NCBI GenBank assembly: GCA_022702705.1
Contig: CM040427.1
Coordinates: forward strand, 77,739,283 to 77,803,282
DNA: 64,000 nucleotides
Direction of reading: 5' to 3'
Source: Papilionanthe hookeriana x Papilionanthe teres
Lineage: Eukaryota > Streptophyta > Magnoliopsida > Asparagales > Orchidaceae
Each line of letters opens with the position of its first letter. Within the stretch, counting starts at the first letter, position 1. The notes under the pieces were generated by a model. That model was not told the DNA's origin and did not search any database. It saw nothing but the letters and a program-made list of their open reading frames with translations. A program made the position numbers and the translations under genes. Shown in pieces: positions 21,662 through 33,741 of the stretch.

Positions 21662-22500
21662 ACTACAGAAGAAAAAGTGAGATTGTTTGAAAGTTTAAAT
21701 AAATATAAGAAAGCCTTTGGATGGACCATAGCTGATATTAAAGAAATCAGTCCTTCAATTTGTATGCACGGAATCCTTATGGAAGAAAACTATAAACCCA
21801 GGGCCGATCCTCAAAGGAGATTAAATTCTATTATGAAAGAAGTTGTTAAAAAGAAATATTAAAGTGGTTAGATGTTGGAATTATCTACCCTACTTCAAAT
21901 AGTGCATTGGTTAGGCCTATTCAAAAAAAGGAGGAGTAACTATAACTATTAATGAAAAGAATGAGTTAATACCAACAAGACAATTTACAGGATGGCGAAT
22001 ACGAACTGATTATAGAAACTTAAATTTTGCCACCAGGAAATATCATTTGTCACTACCCTTTCTTAAATAAATGTTGGATAGACTAGCTGGGCATAAATAC
22101 TTTTGTTTTTTGGATGGATATACTAGTCATCACCAAATACAAATTGCTCCTAAGGATAAAGTGAAAACAATGTTTACCAGTCCTTATGGTACATTTGTTT
22201 TTAGAAGAGTGTCTTTTGGTTTATATAATGCCCCAACTACATTTCGAAGATGTATGATGGTAATTTTCTGTGATTTAATTGAAAAAGGAATTGAAGTGTT
22301 TATGGATGATTTTCCAGTGTTTAGAATTTCATTTGAATCATATTTAGAATACTTATCTAAAGTTCTTAAATGCTGTGAAGAAACAAACTTAGTCCTTATT
22401 TGGGAAAAATGTCAGTTTATGCTAACAGGAGGAATTATTTTGGGGGCATCATATTTCTTAAAAAGCTATGAAAGTAGACCCTACAAAAATTTAAGTAATT
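21662..22500 (+). pseudogene. Athila reverse transcriptase (outer element)
   Basis: The frame pieces 21677-21862 and 22071-22502 carry KYKKAFGWTIADIKEISPSI, YRNLNFATRKYHL, YTSHHQIQIAPKDKVKTMFT and the catalytic FMDD at 22299-22310. At least two interruptions lie between 21860 and 22070. The palm domain is recognisable and clearly Athila-like. Confidence 0.88.
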
Positions 22501-23100
22501 GATAATTTACCTTGCCAAACAAATGTATGGGAGATTAGGAGTTTTTTTAGGACATGTTGGATTCTACAGGAATTATATTAAAGACTTTTAAAAAATTGCT
22601 AAGATTCTATGTCAGTTATTGAAAAAAGATGCAATTTCTAATTTTAATGAAGAATGCCTAAATGTTTTTTTGTTGTTAAAAGAAAAATTAATTGCTGCAC
22701 CAGTTATTGTTTTACCAGATTGGGAAAAACCTTTTGAATTAATGTGTGATGCAAGTCATTATGCTATTGGAGCTGTTTTAGGACAAAAAAATGATAAAAT
22801 TTTCAAAGTAATCCACTATGCTAGTACAACTCTTAATAAAGCTCAAATTAATTATACCACAACCGAGAGAGAGTTATTAGCTATAGTATTTACTTTTGAT
22901 AAATTTAGATCATATTTAATTAGAACAAAATGTGTAGTGCATACTGACCATTTTTCTATTAAATATTTAATGAAAAAGAAGGATGGAAAACCAAGACTGA
23001 TAAGATGGATTCTTTATTTGCAAGAATTTGACTTTGAGATAGTAGATAGGAAGGGTGCTGATAATCAATTTGTTGATCATCTGTCCAGGCTTAAAAATGA
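22501..23100 (+). pseudogene. Athila RNase H (outer element)
   Basis: An uninterrupted frame from 22619 contains FELMCDASHYAIGAVLGQ, YTTTERELLAIVFTFDKF, HTDHFSIKYLMKKKDGKPRL and QFVDHLSRL, the ordered RNase HI motifs of gypsy elements with acidic residues in place. The RT-RNase H connection just upstream (22500-22618) is frameshifted. Confidence 0.9.
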
Positions 23101-23544
23101 TAAATCTCTCTGTTCTGATGAAGAAATTAATGAAAATTTTCCTGATGAAAAATTTTTCACTATTAATGAGTGGTGTGTTCCTTGGTATGCTGATATTGTA
23201 AACTTTATTGTTAGTAATATAATACCCTATGGATTGACATACCAACAGAGGAAGAAATTTTTATCTGAAGCTAAGACTTATTTTTGGAATGACCCATTTT
23301 TATTTAAATAAGGAAAGGATATAATTATTCGAAGATGTGTACCATTCGAAGAAACTTGTGAAATTATTCAAAAATGTCATGATTCTAATTTTGGGGGACT
23401 TTTTAGTGTTGATAAAACAACATATAAAATTTTTCAATCTGGATTTTTTTGTCCTATAATTTTTAAGGATGTTAATGTTTATATTAAAAATTTTGATTGA
23501 TGTCAGAGTGTAGGTAATATTTCTAGAAAAAATGAGATGCCCTT
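23101..23544 (+). pseudogene. Athila integrase, 5' part (outer element), split by insertion
   Basis: Contains the integrase zinc finger with its HHCC elements (CHDSNFGG; then a stop in place of a residue at CQSVGNISRKNEM). The frame is interrupted at 23311 and again before the insertion. It ends abruptly at 23544 where the inner Athila LTR begins, and the next codons of the same protein resume at 32066. Confidence 0.88.
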
Positions 23545-25471
23545 TGACACGCCTAAAATATATAGGGTTTTTGCTATATAATTTTACTCATTTTTGGTGA
23601 TATTACACTTTAAAAGGAATGTATTTGGTATGTTTTTTGGTTTTAGGTACAAGAAATGGTGATTTGAGCAAAGAGAAGCAAAAATGATGCAATTTGGAGC
23701 AAAAACGAGCAAGAAAACAAAATTTGGCTTGACACATTTCGATAAGTCTTTCTATGCTTAATCTCTTTTACACATCTTGCATATTTTTAAATGGGATTAC
23801 ACTTTAAAGAAAGGTTTATTTTATGCTTATTTGGTAGGGCTATCTGTTATGAACGCAACGCAACTGAAACGGGGTGAATCGGAGCTGAAATGGAACCAAA
23901 CGGAGCAAAATAGTGGAGCTGCGCAGGATGGGCGCCGGAGGCACCCAAACTGGCACCGGTGGCACCAGAAACCCGAGGGCAGAAACAATAGGGCTCCGGC
24001 AGCACCTTATTCAGTGCCGGCGGAGGCCGAGACGGCCTGGATGAGATATTGGGCGGCTTTTGGCCAAATACAACGAATCTGGACGCTTTTTGGAGGGTTT
24101 CTTCATGCACCTCTTGGGAAATTCATCCATGCTCTATTTTAAACCTAATTTGAAGCCAAAAATGGAGAGGAGAAGAAGAGGATATGTTAGGGAAAACTTG
24201 GAGAATGCTTAGAGATTTTAGAATAGGAGTAGAAATGTAGATTTCTACTCTTTTGGAGAGATTGGAGAGAGGATTTTGAGAGAATTTGTAAGGAGATGTT
24301 CTAGGATTGCATAGATCGGCGGGAGACTTTGTGGGAGAGATTTTCATCTTTCTTTCAAGGGAAAAAAGCTAAGTATTGTGTTCTTCGTTATCTTATGATT
24401 CTGTAAACACTTAATTTGTACATTTGCTTTGAAATGAAGTTTCCCATTGTGTTTTCTTTGTGCTTTGTGAAGTCTTTCTCTTACTCTTTCTTATTTTATG
24501 GAAATAGTGGCATGAGATGATTATGCCATTGTTTCCATTCTACTTTTCTTTTGTAATGAGTAGAATTCATGTTTAGGATATTTGGATGCTTGTTAAAAGA
24601 TGTTTTAATTATAAATGTGATGGTTTTTACTTGCACTTCATTTACATTACAAAAATGGTCCGTTGCATTGTTAAAATTTGTTATAATTGCATTGTCCCAA
24701 AAAGGGCGGTGTAATTCTCAACAAAGTGGAACCACATTCAATGTTCGTGAATAAGTTACGTAGTTCATGGGGATTGAGTGCAAATAAAAAGCAAATTATG
24801 GTTTCATGGGCGTTGAATTGGAGGTTTCAGGGTGACAGGCTGAGATCCCCAATTTGGTCCTAAGATTAGTAACTAAAGTTGAAGGTTAGCCTTCAGGTGA
24901 AGGGTGAGTGGGAGCTCATTAGTGACAGTCGGTATCCTCCTAGCCTAGCCTTAGATTTAGTGACTAAACTTAGGCTATATCAATGTTCTTTACATGCTTG
25001 GAAGAGGGGGTACTCTTTTGAGGGTAAAGAAACATTTATGCTCTTATTTGGCACACACAATATTTAATGCATCTCATTCCTAAACTTTATTCAATTCATT
25101 ACATGAGAATAGTAGTTTTTATTATCTCAAAATTCACTAAACCAATTTCCCCAAAAAGGGTTATCTTTAGTATTAATATTTGCTTTTAGGAGTAGTTATT
25201 ATCCTTACATATAATTATTTGCATTTAGGAGTAGTTGTTAGAAAAACCACTTATAACACCCTTTCAAACTAAAGTCTGATAGTAGTAGATTAGACTTTGA
25301 CTAAGAACCTCTTACCTCACTTCCCTGTGGGATCGATAAACAGAACTTCGTTAGAGCCCTCTATTACTTGATACTAAACGTATACTTGCGTTTGAAATTA
25401 TGATTTTACAAAATCATTATAAATATATAAATCTGAGGTCATAAATTCTTACATATTAAAAATTCACATCA
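23545..25471 (+). repeat. Inner Athila 5' LTR
   Basis: 1927 bp, starting TGACACGCCTAAAATATA and ending AATTCACATCA. It includes the GC-rich block around 23920-24030 (gcgccggaggcaccc) and the segment 'cctgtgggatcgataaac' near the end. Small ORFs in both directions (for example 23777-24142) are by-products. Confidence 0.92.
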
Positions 25472-25477
25472 TGTTTT

Positions 25478-25494
25478 TAGCGCCGTTGCCGGGG
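25478..25494 (+). promoter_or_regulatory. Primer-binding site, tRNA-Asp type
   Basis: TAGCGCCGTTGCCGGGG, six bases after the LTR end, is complementary to the 3' end of plant tRNA-Asp (expected TGGCGCCGTTGCCGGGG) with one mismatch. This primer is characteristic of Athila. Confidence 0.85.
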
Positions 25495-25728
25495 AAGCTT
25501 CGGTAAGAATTTTAAGAGAATTTTAGTTGAAGTAATTAGGCTTAGAATTGGAAAACTTTAGTGTCGTAAAATTGTTTTTATGTGCAAAGTTTTTTTTGTA
25601 TGAAAAACTGTTGTGAAAAAAAAACTGTTTGTGTGAAAAACAAAGTGTTTGTGAAAATGTTTTATTGCGTTGAATATATTTTTCATTTTATTTGTTTTAT
25701 TGTTAATGTATTGTTTGTTGTGTTACGT

Positions 25729-27080
25729 ATGCAAAACAAAGGATCTGTAAGACTTGTGCCTTATGATCCCAAGTTAGAAAAATGGAAAAAAAATAAAAAA
25801 ACAAAAAGGACTTGAAAAACTAGAAATGGAAATGGAAAACTTTCAAAATAATAACTTAAAAAATCATCATAAATCATTGAGGGATTATGTAAATCCTACG
25901 ATAGATAAAATTCACTTAAGTATACAAAACCCTATCGTAGAAGCTAACTCATTTGAATTAAATCTTGTGATTATCCAACTTGTGCAGAACAACCAGTTTG
26001 GGGGAACTCCTTCGGAGGATCCCTATTTACACTTATCTAGTTTTCTAGAATTTTGTGCTACATTTCGTTATATTGGCACGTCAGACGATGCTGTCAGGCT
26101 AAGTCTTTTTCCTTTCTCAATATGGGATAAGGCTAAAATGTGGTTATACTCATTAACACCTGGTTCTATTAAAAATTGGGAGGAGTTAACTCAGAAATTC
26201 CTAGCTAAGTATTTTCCACCTTCAAAGACTACTCAACTTAGAAACGATATTATCTCATTTTGTCACTATGAAGGGGAATCAATATACGAAGCCTGGGAAA
26301 GATTTAAGGAACTCCTAAGAAAGTTTCCACATCATGCTCAGCCAGATTAGTTAATCATTCAAACTTTTTATAATGGGTTAGTAGGATCCCTTAGGTCCAT
26401 TGTTGATGCTGCTGCTGATGGTTCATAAATGTCAAAAACATTTAATGATGCATATGCATTAATTGAAGAAATTGCTACAAATGAATTTTAATGGCTCTCT
26501 GCAAGGGTAAATCATAAAAATGTAGCTAGTATTCATGATACAGATGTGATTGCAATTCTCGCATCTCAGGTTGCTGCAATATCAAGGAAGTTGGACCAAT
26601 TTGGCATGAACCAACCTCAATTTACTCCTGTAAGTGAGGGAGGTTCATTAGGGCGTATGATTGATTTCCAACTTATTATATGAGACTTTAAATACCATAA
26701 ACAATCCATATTCTAACTTTTACAACCTTTATTGGAAGAATCATCCTAATTTAAAATGGAATCATACTACTGAGGGTGGAAACCAACAATGGGAAAACAA
26801 CCACGTAAATCCTAATGGAAGTTAGAATAGGCAGGGTAACACAAGATATAGGCCTTCACATCCACTAGACTCTAATATTGATCAACAATTTGAGGATAAG
26901 AAGATGTCTATAGACAAAGTGGTATTAAAAATGGGAAGCCAGTTGCAAAGTCAAAATGCAATGATTAGAAACATAGAGAATCAACTGGGAGAAATTGCTA
27001 ATTCACTTAGCAATAGACCCAAAGGAACACTTCCTAGTAACACTGAGATCAAACCTAAAGAGAACAATAATGAAAACCTA
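25729..27080 (+). pseudogene. gag: Athila gag (inner element)
   Basis: Starts at ATG 25729 with RLVPYDPKLEKW, then shifts frame to 25826-26350, which holds the capsid core: NQFGGTPSEDPYLHLSSFLE, FPFSIWDKAKMWLYSL, WEELTQKFLAKYFPPSKT and ESIYEAWERFKELL. The stop at 26348 (TAG) sits where these proteins have Trp. Later pieces with stops include a frame from 26904 with QNAMIRNIENQLGEIANSL, the usual C-terminal gag helix. Confidence 0.9.
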
Positions 27081-27990
27081 TTCCTTGTTACTAGACAAAC
27101 TATGATAGATGTGCAAAAAGGAGAGTTGATTATGAATATTAATAAACAGAAAATCAATTTTGATGTGTTAAAGACTATGAAATTTCCAACTGAGAGAAAA
27201 GATGATGAATGTTTTTGGATGGATGAAATTGATTATCTAAGTAAAGACTATTTCCAAGAAAGTTTTGAGAGTAAGATAAAAGATGAGGTCGGAATGTATT
27301 TTCATGATGAGTTGAAAACGTTATTTAAAGAAGACTGTATGTATGTTTAGGAGAGGTATGAAATGATGGATGCTACCAAAAATAGTGAACTTTTAATTCC
27401 ATTTTTTGAAAAATCTCATGAACTTAAGATGGATGTACCCCATACAATTTTAAAGCCTGCCTATTTAGGAAATTCATCTACACCGCCAGTCTTTATATCT
27501 TCATATTCAACTTAATTACAAGAAAAACCTGAATTGAATAATGAACAAGATAAAGTTATTGAACTAAGACTTGGAAGAGAATTTAAGGATAAATTTCAAT
27601 GGAACTTTGAGTTGAGAAAAGAGGATAAGGATATTGGAAGACCATTGGAAGAAATTCCTAAAAAATTAGAAAAACCTATTTCCTCAACTAAGATTGATCC
27701 TCCATCATTTAATAATTATAAAGGGGAAGAATTGGAAGATAACTTGAAACAGAAGAGTGACATAGAATAATTTGATCCTGAATCTGAATTATCTAGAGAG
27801 AATCCGATCCAAAATTTGGGAGATCTTGAAGTATCATATACAGATCCATTTTTTATAAATTTCAAGGATGATATTAATATGCAAATTCAGAAAATAAATA
27901 GAAGAATATTAGATCTAGAAAAAAATATGAGGAACAATGATATAAATTCATAAAAAAAGGAAGAGCAGAATGAAAAATTACAATTTGAGG
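27081..27990 (+). pseudogene. Remnant of Athila protease and linker (inner element)
   Basis: Gag sequence is joined directly to the protease C-terminal part (VTRQTMIDVQKGELIMNI, then FDVLKTMKFPTERKDDECF). The active-site segment is missing, showing an internal deletion near 27080. The acidic linker then continues with stops at about 27348, 27513 and 27768. The next recognisable sequence is post-integrase, so RT to integrase are gone. Confidence 0.75.
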
Positions 27991-30240
27991 ATTTTGTAGG
28001 AATTCCTGGATCTGAAAAGGATTGGGGATTGATCGATGATTACTTAATTGGAATTTTGATCCAGGAGGAATCATTTGTCGGGCTCGCGACATTAAAACCA
28101 AGCGCTTTATGGGAGGAAACCCATATTTATCAGTGTGCTTTGATTTAGTATGCTTGAGATTCATGATTGTTAGTGTTGTATTGTGTTTTCTTTAGTGTGG
28201 ATTGATCAGCTTAATTCATGTTTGGATTAGTGGATTGACTTGCTTTTTATGTGTCATTATGGATTAATAAGTTTGATTGTTGATTTGTATATGTTTGGAT
28301 TGTTAGTAGTTTGATTTGATCTTGTGTGTCATGAGGGAGGTGATTCCTTAACTTCTTAGTATGGTTAGACTTGTATGTTCTCTTGTAGTAGTTGGATTGA
28401 TGAGTCCACTATGACTCGGGTCTTACCCGGTACTTGAGTTTTACAGGAGTATCATGAATTTGAACAGTGTTAGATCTATCTTAATTTTTTTACTTCCTTT
28501 CTCTAACTTTGTTTTCATTTGGTAGGAGTCGCAAACCTATTTGATGAATAACATTAGGATGATCTTACACAACGATTTATAACAGTTAAAGGTGCTTAAT
28601 TATAGGGATTAGATGATGCCTGAGATTGGTGTCTGGAAACCAGTTTATCAGGGATAATCTTATCTTTGGGATTATAATCTATAAAATCATTTTAAAATGT
28701 ACCTAATTTATTAGTGTAGTGATTCCATAGAAATTGGAAGTAAATCAGTGTGATGTGATGAGTTAATGGAAGAATTGACCTCATTTATCTTATGTGTGTT
28801 TATGTTTGTGTTACAACTTTATTTAGGTCTTGAAGAACATTTTTATATTCCCTTGTTGATACCTGTTATGCTAAGTAAACTTTTATTTAATGAATTTCAT
28901 TCTGGCATGATTAGTTTAGATTTACTTTCTGCTGCATATTATTCTGTCCTAATGAATACTTGTAAATGTTTTTGATAGACATGTGTGGTAGAGAGAATTT
29001 CTGAACAGTTTTTTTCATGCTTATATTTTATGTACTAAATGTTATACATGTTAAAAATCAAGTTTGGAGTAGGAAGAAAAATAAAATTTTAAAGTGAAAA
29101 TACTTTCTTTAAGTTTAATATTATTGCAAGCATGTTTTAGGTTAGATTTACTTTCTCCTACAGTCATTCTATCCTAACTATGCATATTTATGAATTTGAT
29201 AGGATGTTGTAGTAGTAAGTAGATTCAACCTTTACTTTTTCTTCCTGCAACATTTTATGGAATTAATTGCAAAATATTTTAAAATTTAAGTTTGGGGGGA
29301 AGAAAAAAATTTTAAAATGTAACTTTATTTGTCCTCAGTAGCCTGTATTTAATTTGATATCACTTTTAAAATGACTTGGGGTATGTGGTGTTACCTTTAG
29401 GTTACTATAGTTTCGATTTTAGGAATGTTAGAAAAATAACTTAGTTGAAATCATATGTGAAGAAACTGTTCTAGAGTTAAGATATTTTGTAGGAAACATT
29501 GGAAAAATGATTTTTTTATTTACGGTAGAAAGGAGTTGAATATTTGAAAAGCTAAAATTCTTAGATTTATACTTAATGAGAATTGAGCTTTTATTGAAAA
29601 CCTTTTTTGAACTAATATGTACACTTATAAAAAGTGAGGGAAAGTTTTGAGTTTGGACTTTAGAGAGAGGATAGTGAAATTTAAAATTATTAAAGGCCTA
29701 TCCAGATATAGTAATCCTCACATAAAAAAAGTGAAAAAAGGATTAAAAATGATACCGAAAGAAAAAAAAGGTCAAAAAAAGTTATTAAAAATGTTCCCAA
29801 AAGACAGAAAAAAAGGAGAAAAAATGGGATTGAAAATGATCCCGAAAGAAAAAAAAAAGAAAAAATAAGTGAGGAGAAGCTTGAGGAGAAGCCTAATCAA
29901 AAATTGATTTCACTTGAATCTTTTTAAATGAAAAGACTTAAAAACAATCCTAAACTTATTCTTATTTCAAAAGGTATTGGTTAAATTTGTACAGATAAGG
30001 TGCTTAAATTCTATTTTTATACTTTCTATGAATCTTTAGTTTGACAATTTTGAATAACTTTTGAAGTAAATAGAAAATCAGGATTTCTAATTTGAATATG
30101 AGATGTTCTTACACTTTAGTTCTAGGTTGATTTGCTAGAATTTCTCCTATGTTATACTATAATATTTCTGAGATAAAATTATAGAAAACTCTATTGAAAC
30201 CCACAACCACAAGTCAATATATTTAGTTTTTAAAGTTATA
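27991..30240 (+). other. Inner Athila 3' non-coding region
   Basis: From about 28080 ('attaaaaccaagcgctttatgggagg') this matches the post-integrase sequence of the outer element at 33015, so a deletion joined linker to this point. It has T-rich and A-rich stretches, an 'aaaatttaagtttgggggg' block (29280) like that at 36360, and a lysine-codon-rich repeat (29647-29868, GAAAAAAAAGG type). No trace of the envelope-like ORF found in the outer element. Confidence 0.65.
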
Positions 30241-30280
30241 GTGTTACTTGAGGACAAGTAACAGTTAAGTTTGGGAGTAT
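30241..30280 (+). promoter_or_regulatory. Polypurine tract region of inner Athila
   Basis: GTTACTTGAGGACAAGTAAC (itself an inverted repeat) is followed by AGTTAAGTTTGGGAGTAT directly before the 3' LTR. The same motif precedes the outer 3' LTR (37206-37248) and the minus-strand LTRs at 52174 and 54317. Confidence 0.75.
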
Positions 30281-32065
30281 TGACACGCCTAAAATATATA
30301 TGATTTTTGCTATATAATTTTACTCATTTTTTGTGATATTACACTTTAAAAGGAATGTATCATGTATATTTTTTAGTTTTAGGTACAATAACTGGTGATT
30401 GGAGCAAAAAGAAGCAAAAACGGTGCAATTTGGAGCAAAATGAGCAAGAAAACAAATTTTGGCTTGACACCTTTCGACAAGTCTTTCTATGCTTAATCAC
30501 TTTTAAACTTCTTGCATATTTTTGAATGAGATTAAACTTTAAAGAAAGGTTTTTTTATGCTTATTTTGTAGGGCTATCTGTTAGGAATGCAACACAACTG
30601 AAACGGGGCGAATCGGAGCTGAAACGGAGCCAAACAGAGCAAAATGGTGGAGCTGCGCAGGATGGGCGCCGGGGGCGCCAAAACTAGCGCCGGTGGCGCC
30701 AAAAACCCGAGGGAACAAAATATGGGGCGCCGACAGCACCCTATTCAGCGCCAGCGGCGTCCGAGACGGCCTGGATGTGATATTGGGCGGTTTTTTGCCA
30801 AATACATCGAATCTGGATGCTTTTTGGAGGGTTTCTTCATGCACCTCTTGGGAAATTCGTCCCTACTCTATTTTAAACCGAATTTGAAGCCAAAAATGGA
30901 GAGGAGAAGAAGAGGAGATTTTAGGGAAAACTTGGAGAATGCTTAGAGATTTTAGAATAGGAGTAGAAATGTAGATTTCTACCCTTTTGGAGAGATTAGA
31001 GAGGGGATTTTGAGAGAATTTGTAAGGAGATGTTCTAGCATTGCATGGATCGGCGGGAGACTTTGTGGGAGAGATTTTCATCTTTCTTTCAAGGAGAAAA
31101 AGCTAAGTATTGTGTTCTTCATTATCTTACGATTTTGTAAACACTTATTTTGTGGATTTGCTTTAAAATGAAGTCTTCCGTTGTGTTTTCTTTGTGCTTT
31201 GTGAAGTCTTTCTCTTACTCTTTCTTCTTTTATGGAAATAGTGGCATGAGATGATTATGCCATTATTTTCATTCTACTTTTCTTTTGTAATGAGTAGAAT
31301 TCATGTTTAGGATATTGGGATACTTGCTAAAAGATGTTTTAATTATAAATGTGATGGTTTTTACTTGCACTTCATTACATTACAAAAAGGGCCCGTTGTA
31401 TTGTTAAAATTCATTGTAATTGCATTGTCCCAAAAGGGCGGTGTAATTCTCAACAAAGTGGAACCACATTCAATATCCGTGAATGAGTTATGTAGTTCAT
31501 GGGGATTGAGTGCAAATAAATAGGGAAATATGGTTTCATTAGCATCGAATTGGAGGTTTCAGGGTGACAGGCTGAGATCCCCAATTTGGTCCTAAGATTG
31601 GTAAATAAAGTCGAAGGGTAGCCTTCAGGTGAAGGGTGAGTGGGAGCTCCGTAGTGACAGCCGGTATCCTCCCAGCCTAGCCTTAGATTTAGTGACTGAA
31701 CTTAGGATATGGCAATGTTCTTTACATGCTTGGAATAGGGGGTACTCTTTTGAGGGTAAAGAAACATTTATGCTCCTATTTGGCACATACAATATTTAAT
31801 GCATCTCATTCCTAAACTTTATCCAATTCATTACAAGAGAATAGTAGTTTTTATTATCTCAATATTCACCAAACCAATTTCCCTAAAAAGGGTTATCTTT
31901 AGTATTAATATTTGCATTTAGGATTAGTTGTTATCCTTACATATAATTATCCCTATATTACTTGATATGATACTTATACTTGCGTTTGAAATTGTGACTT
32001 TACAAAATCATTATAAATATATAAATCTAAGGTCATAAGTTCTTACATATTAAAAAGTCGCATCA
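30281..32065 (+). repeat. Inner Athila 3' LTR
   Basis: 1785 bp, TGACACGCC...AAGTCGCATCA. It matches the 5' LTR throughout except for a gap of about 140 bp near its 3' end (after about 31930), where the 5' copy has the segment around 25230-25365. Confidence 0.92.
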
Positions 32066-32987
32066 CCCCTCAATTATATCTTGGAAGTTGAAATATTTGA
32101 CGTTTGTGGATTAGATTTCATGGGATCATTATACCATCTTTCGGAGATTTATACATATTGTTAGCACGCGATTATATATCTAAATGGATAGAACTTATTG
32201 TTTTACCTCGATGTGATGCTCAAAGTATTGCAAAATTTTTAAGAAAGAACATATTTATTTGGAATACCAAGAGTAATCATAACTGATGGGGGAAGTCATT
32301 TTATAAATGCAATTATGGAGAAATTAATAAAGAAATATCATATTATACATAAAATTATTACTGCTTATCATCCTCAGACAAGTGGTTTAGTTGAATTATC
32401 TAATCGTGAAATTAAAAGAATTTTGGAAAATCTGTTAATTTAAACAAAAAAGATTGGTCAATCAAACTGGATTTTGTTTTGTGGGCTTATAGAACTGCAT
32501 ATAAAACTTCTATACGAATGTCCCCATATAGGCTAATTTTTTTAGAAAGCTTATTATTTACCAGTTGAACTTCAGCATAAAGCATTTGGGCAATTAAATA
32601 GTTCAATTATAATTTGAAGAATGCCGGTGAGAGAAGATTATTGCAATTAAATGAACTTGAAGAGATATGGAATGAATTTTATAAATGTGTTAAGGTATGT
32701 AAAGAAAAGATGAAGATCTGGCATGATCGTAGGATTCTGACTAAAAGTATTGAGCCAGGACAACAAGTGTTGCTATATAATTCCAAATTAAGATTATTTG
32801 CTGGAAAACTTAAGTCCAGGCGGATGGGCCCATTTATTGTAAAATAAGTTCACCCATATGGAGATGTGGATATTAAAGATCCTAAAACTGAGAAAGCATT
32901 TAAAGTGAATGGTTATTGGCTGAAACCTTATTTCTTAGTTGATCAACTTAAACTTGATGAGAATATAATGTTGGGTCACCCAGAATA
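32066..32987 (+). pseudogene. Athila integrase, 3' part (outer element)
   Basis: Resumes the integrase after the insertion: LEVEIFDVCGLDFMGS, then DYISKWIELIVLPRCDAQS with catalytic Asp at 32170. A frameshift follows, then TDGGSHF with Asp at 32285 and Glu at 32393, giving the DD35E spacing. The C-terminal domain includes GPFIVK (about 32827) and HPYGDVDIKDPKTEKAFKVN, ending at TAA 32985. Stops and at least two frameshifts are present. Confidence 0.88.
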
Positions 32988-33378
32988 AGTATTGGGTATG
33001 TTGGGCTGACGAAGTAAAACCAAGCGCTTTGTGGGAAGCAACCCATAGTTATCGGTGTGCTTTGTTTTGAGTTTATTTTGTGTGTTTTGTTAGGTTTGAA
33101 GTAAGAATTATATGGTAGAATTTTCATTATAATATTTTAGCGGAATTAATGAGACCTTGATTGATATATTGGATGAATTAAAATAATTATTTGGACATTT
33201 AACAGACCTGTGCTAAAATGAGTACTGGCGGCTAAAGAGCCAGCAGTCGGTGCTTTGGCGCTAGAGTTATGAAAAACATGAAAATGGGTTTCTAGAAGTC
33301 CTAATCATAGGAAAGTTGTATGGGACTTGATTTCAGGGTTTTTGAACGTGGGAGGACGATTCTAAAGAATTTAAAGTC
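32988..33378 (+). other. Post-integrase spacer (outer Athila)
   Basis: Contains 'aaaaccaagcgctttgtgggaagcaaccc', shared with the inner element. From about 33210 it holds a GC-richer piece (ctggcggctaaagagccagcagtcggtgc) that precedes a TATA motif. No ORF. Confidence 0.5.
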
Positions 33379-33386
33379 TATAAATA
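33379..33386 (+). promoter_or_regulatory. Internal TATA box TATAAATA
   Basis: GTCTATAAATAGGAACCC is a textbook plant TATA context. It lies 77 bases upstream of the next ATG (33463), leaving room for a start site and a ~45-base leader. This suggests a promoter inside the element for the downstream ORFs. It is inference from sequence only. Confidence 0.4.
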
Positions 33387-33462
33387 GGAACCCGATTAAG
33401 AGATATTCACCCCATTCCATATTTTCATCCTAAAAGCCTTAAAAAGAGGTTAAGGTACAAAA

Positions 33463-33741
33463 ATGTCTTCTTAGGAGAGTGAAATTAAGAAGAAAGAGGA
33501 TGCAAACAAGAATAAATTCATTAGTGAGAGTGCGCAAGAGTTATACAACAAATTTCTAGTTGTTAGTATTCAAGGAATAGCAGAGAAGATTGCAAAGATC
33601 GAGACTGATGTAGCATCAATCAAAGCAAAGGTAAATAAAACTAATGCACATTTAGCACATTTTGGATGGCAATTAAAGATGCAATTTAGTCATACTAATC
33701 ATATTGAAGAGGCGGATAAAACAATATTTTTTAAGAACTAG
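33463..33741 (+). pseudogene. Small coiled-coil-like ORF between integrase and env-like ORF
   Basis: ATG 33463 is followed by a stop at the fourth codon (TAG 33472), then about 89 open codons rich in Lys, Glu, Ile and Ala (EKIAKIETDVASIKAKVNKT) that look like a coiled coil, to the TAG at 33739. Less clear coding seems to go on to about 33880. I do not recognise the family. Its place after a TATA box suggests a separately expressed accessory gene. Confidence 0.4.

Larger units (their letters stand above)
23545..32065 (+). mobile_element. Inner Athila-lineage element, deletion derivative, nested in integrase
   Basis: Both LTRs are TG...CA (TGACACGCC...CATCA). It has a tRNA-Asp primer site, part of gag-pro and a polypurine tract. 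The flanks CCCTT (23540-23544) and CCCCT (32066-32070) are a five-base target duplication with one change, and the split integrase codons join across it. RT, RNase H and integrase are absent, so any past movement of this form would have needed help from another element. The LTRs match at roughly nine of ten bases by eye, so the insertion is not recent. Confidence 0.93.

Noticed and set aside
23847..24142. ORFs on both strands in Athila LTRs (also 30581-30946 and 51582-51870)
   Set aside because: They recur because the LTR GC-rich block recurs; frames differ between copies and no motif is kept.
29647..29868. Lysine-rich 73-codon ORF
   Set aside because: A purine-rich 3' UTR simple repeat (GAAAAAAAAGG type), not a gene.
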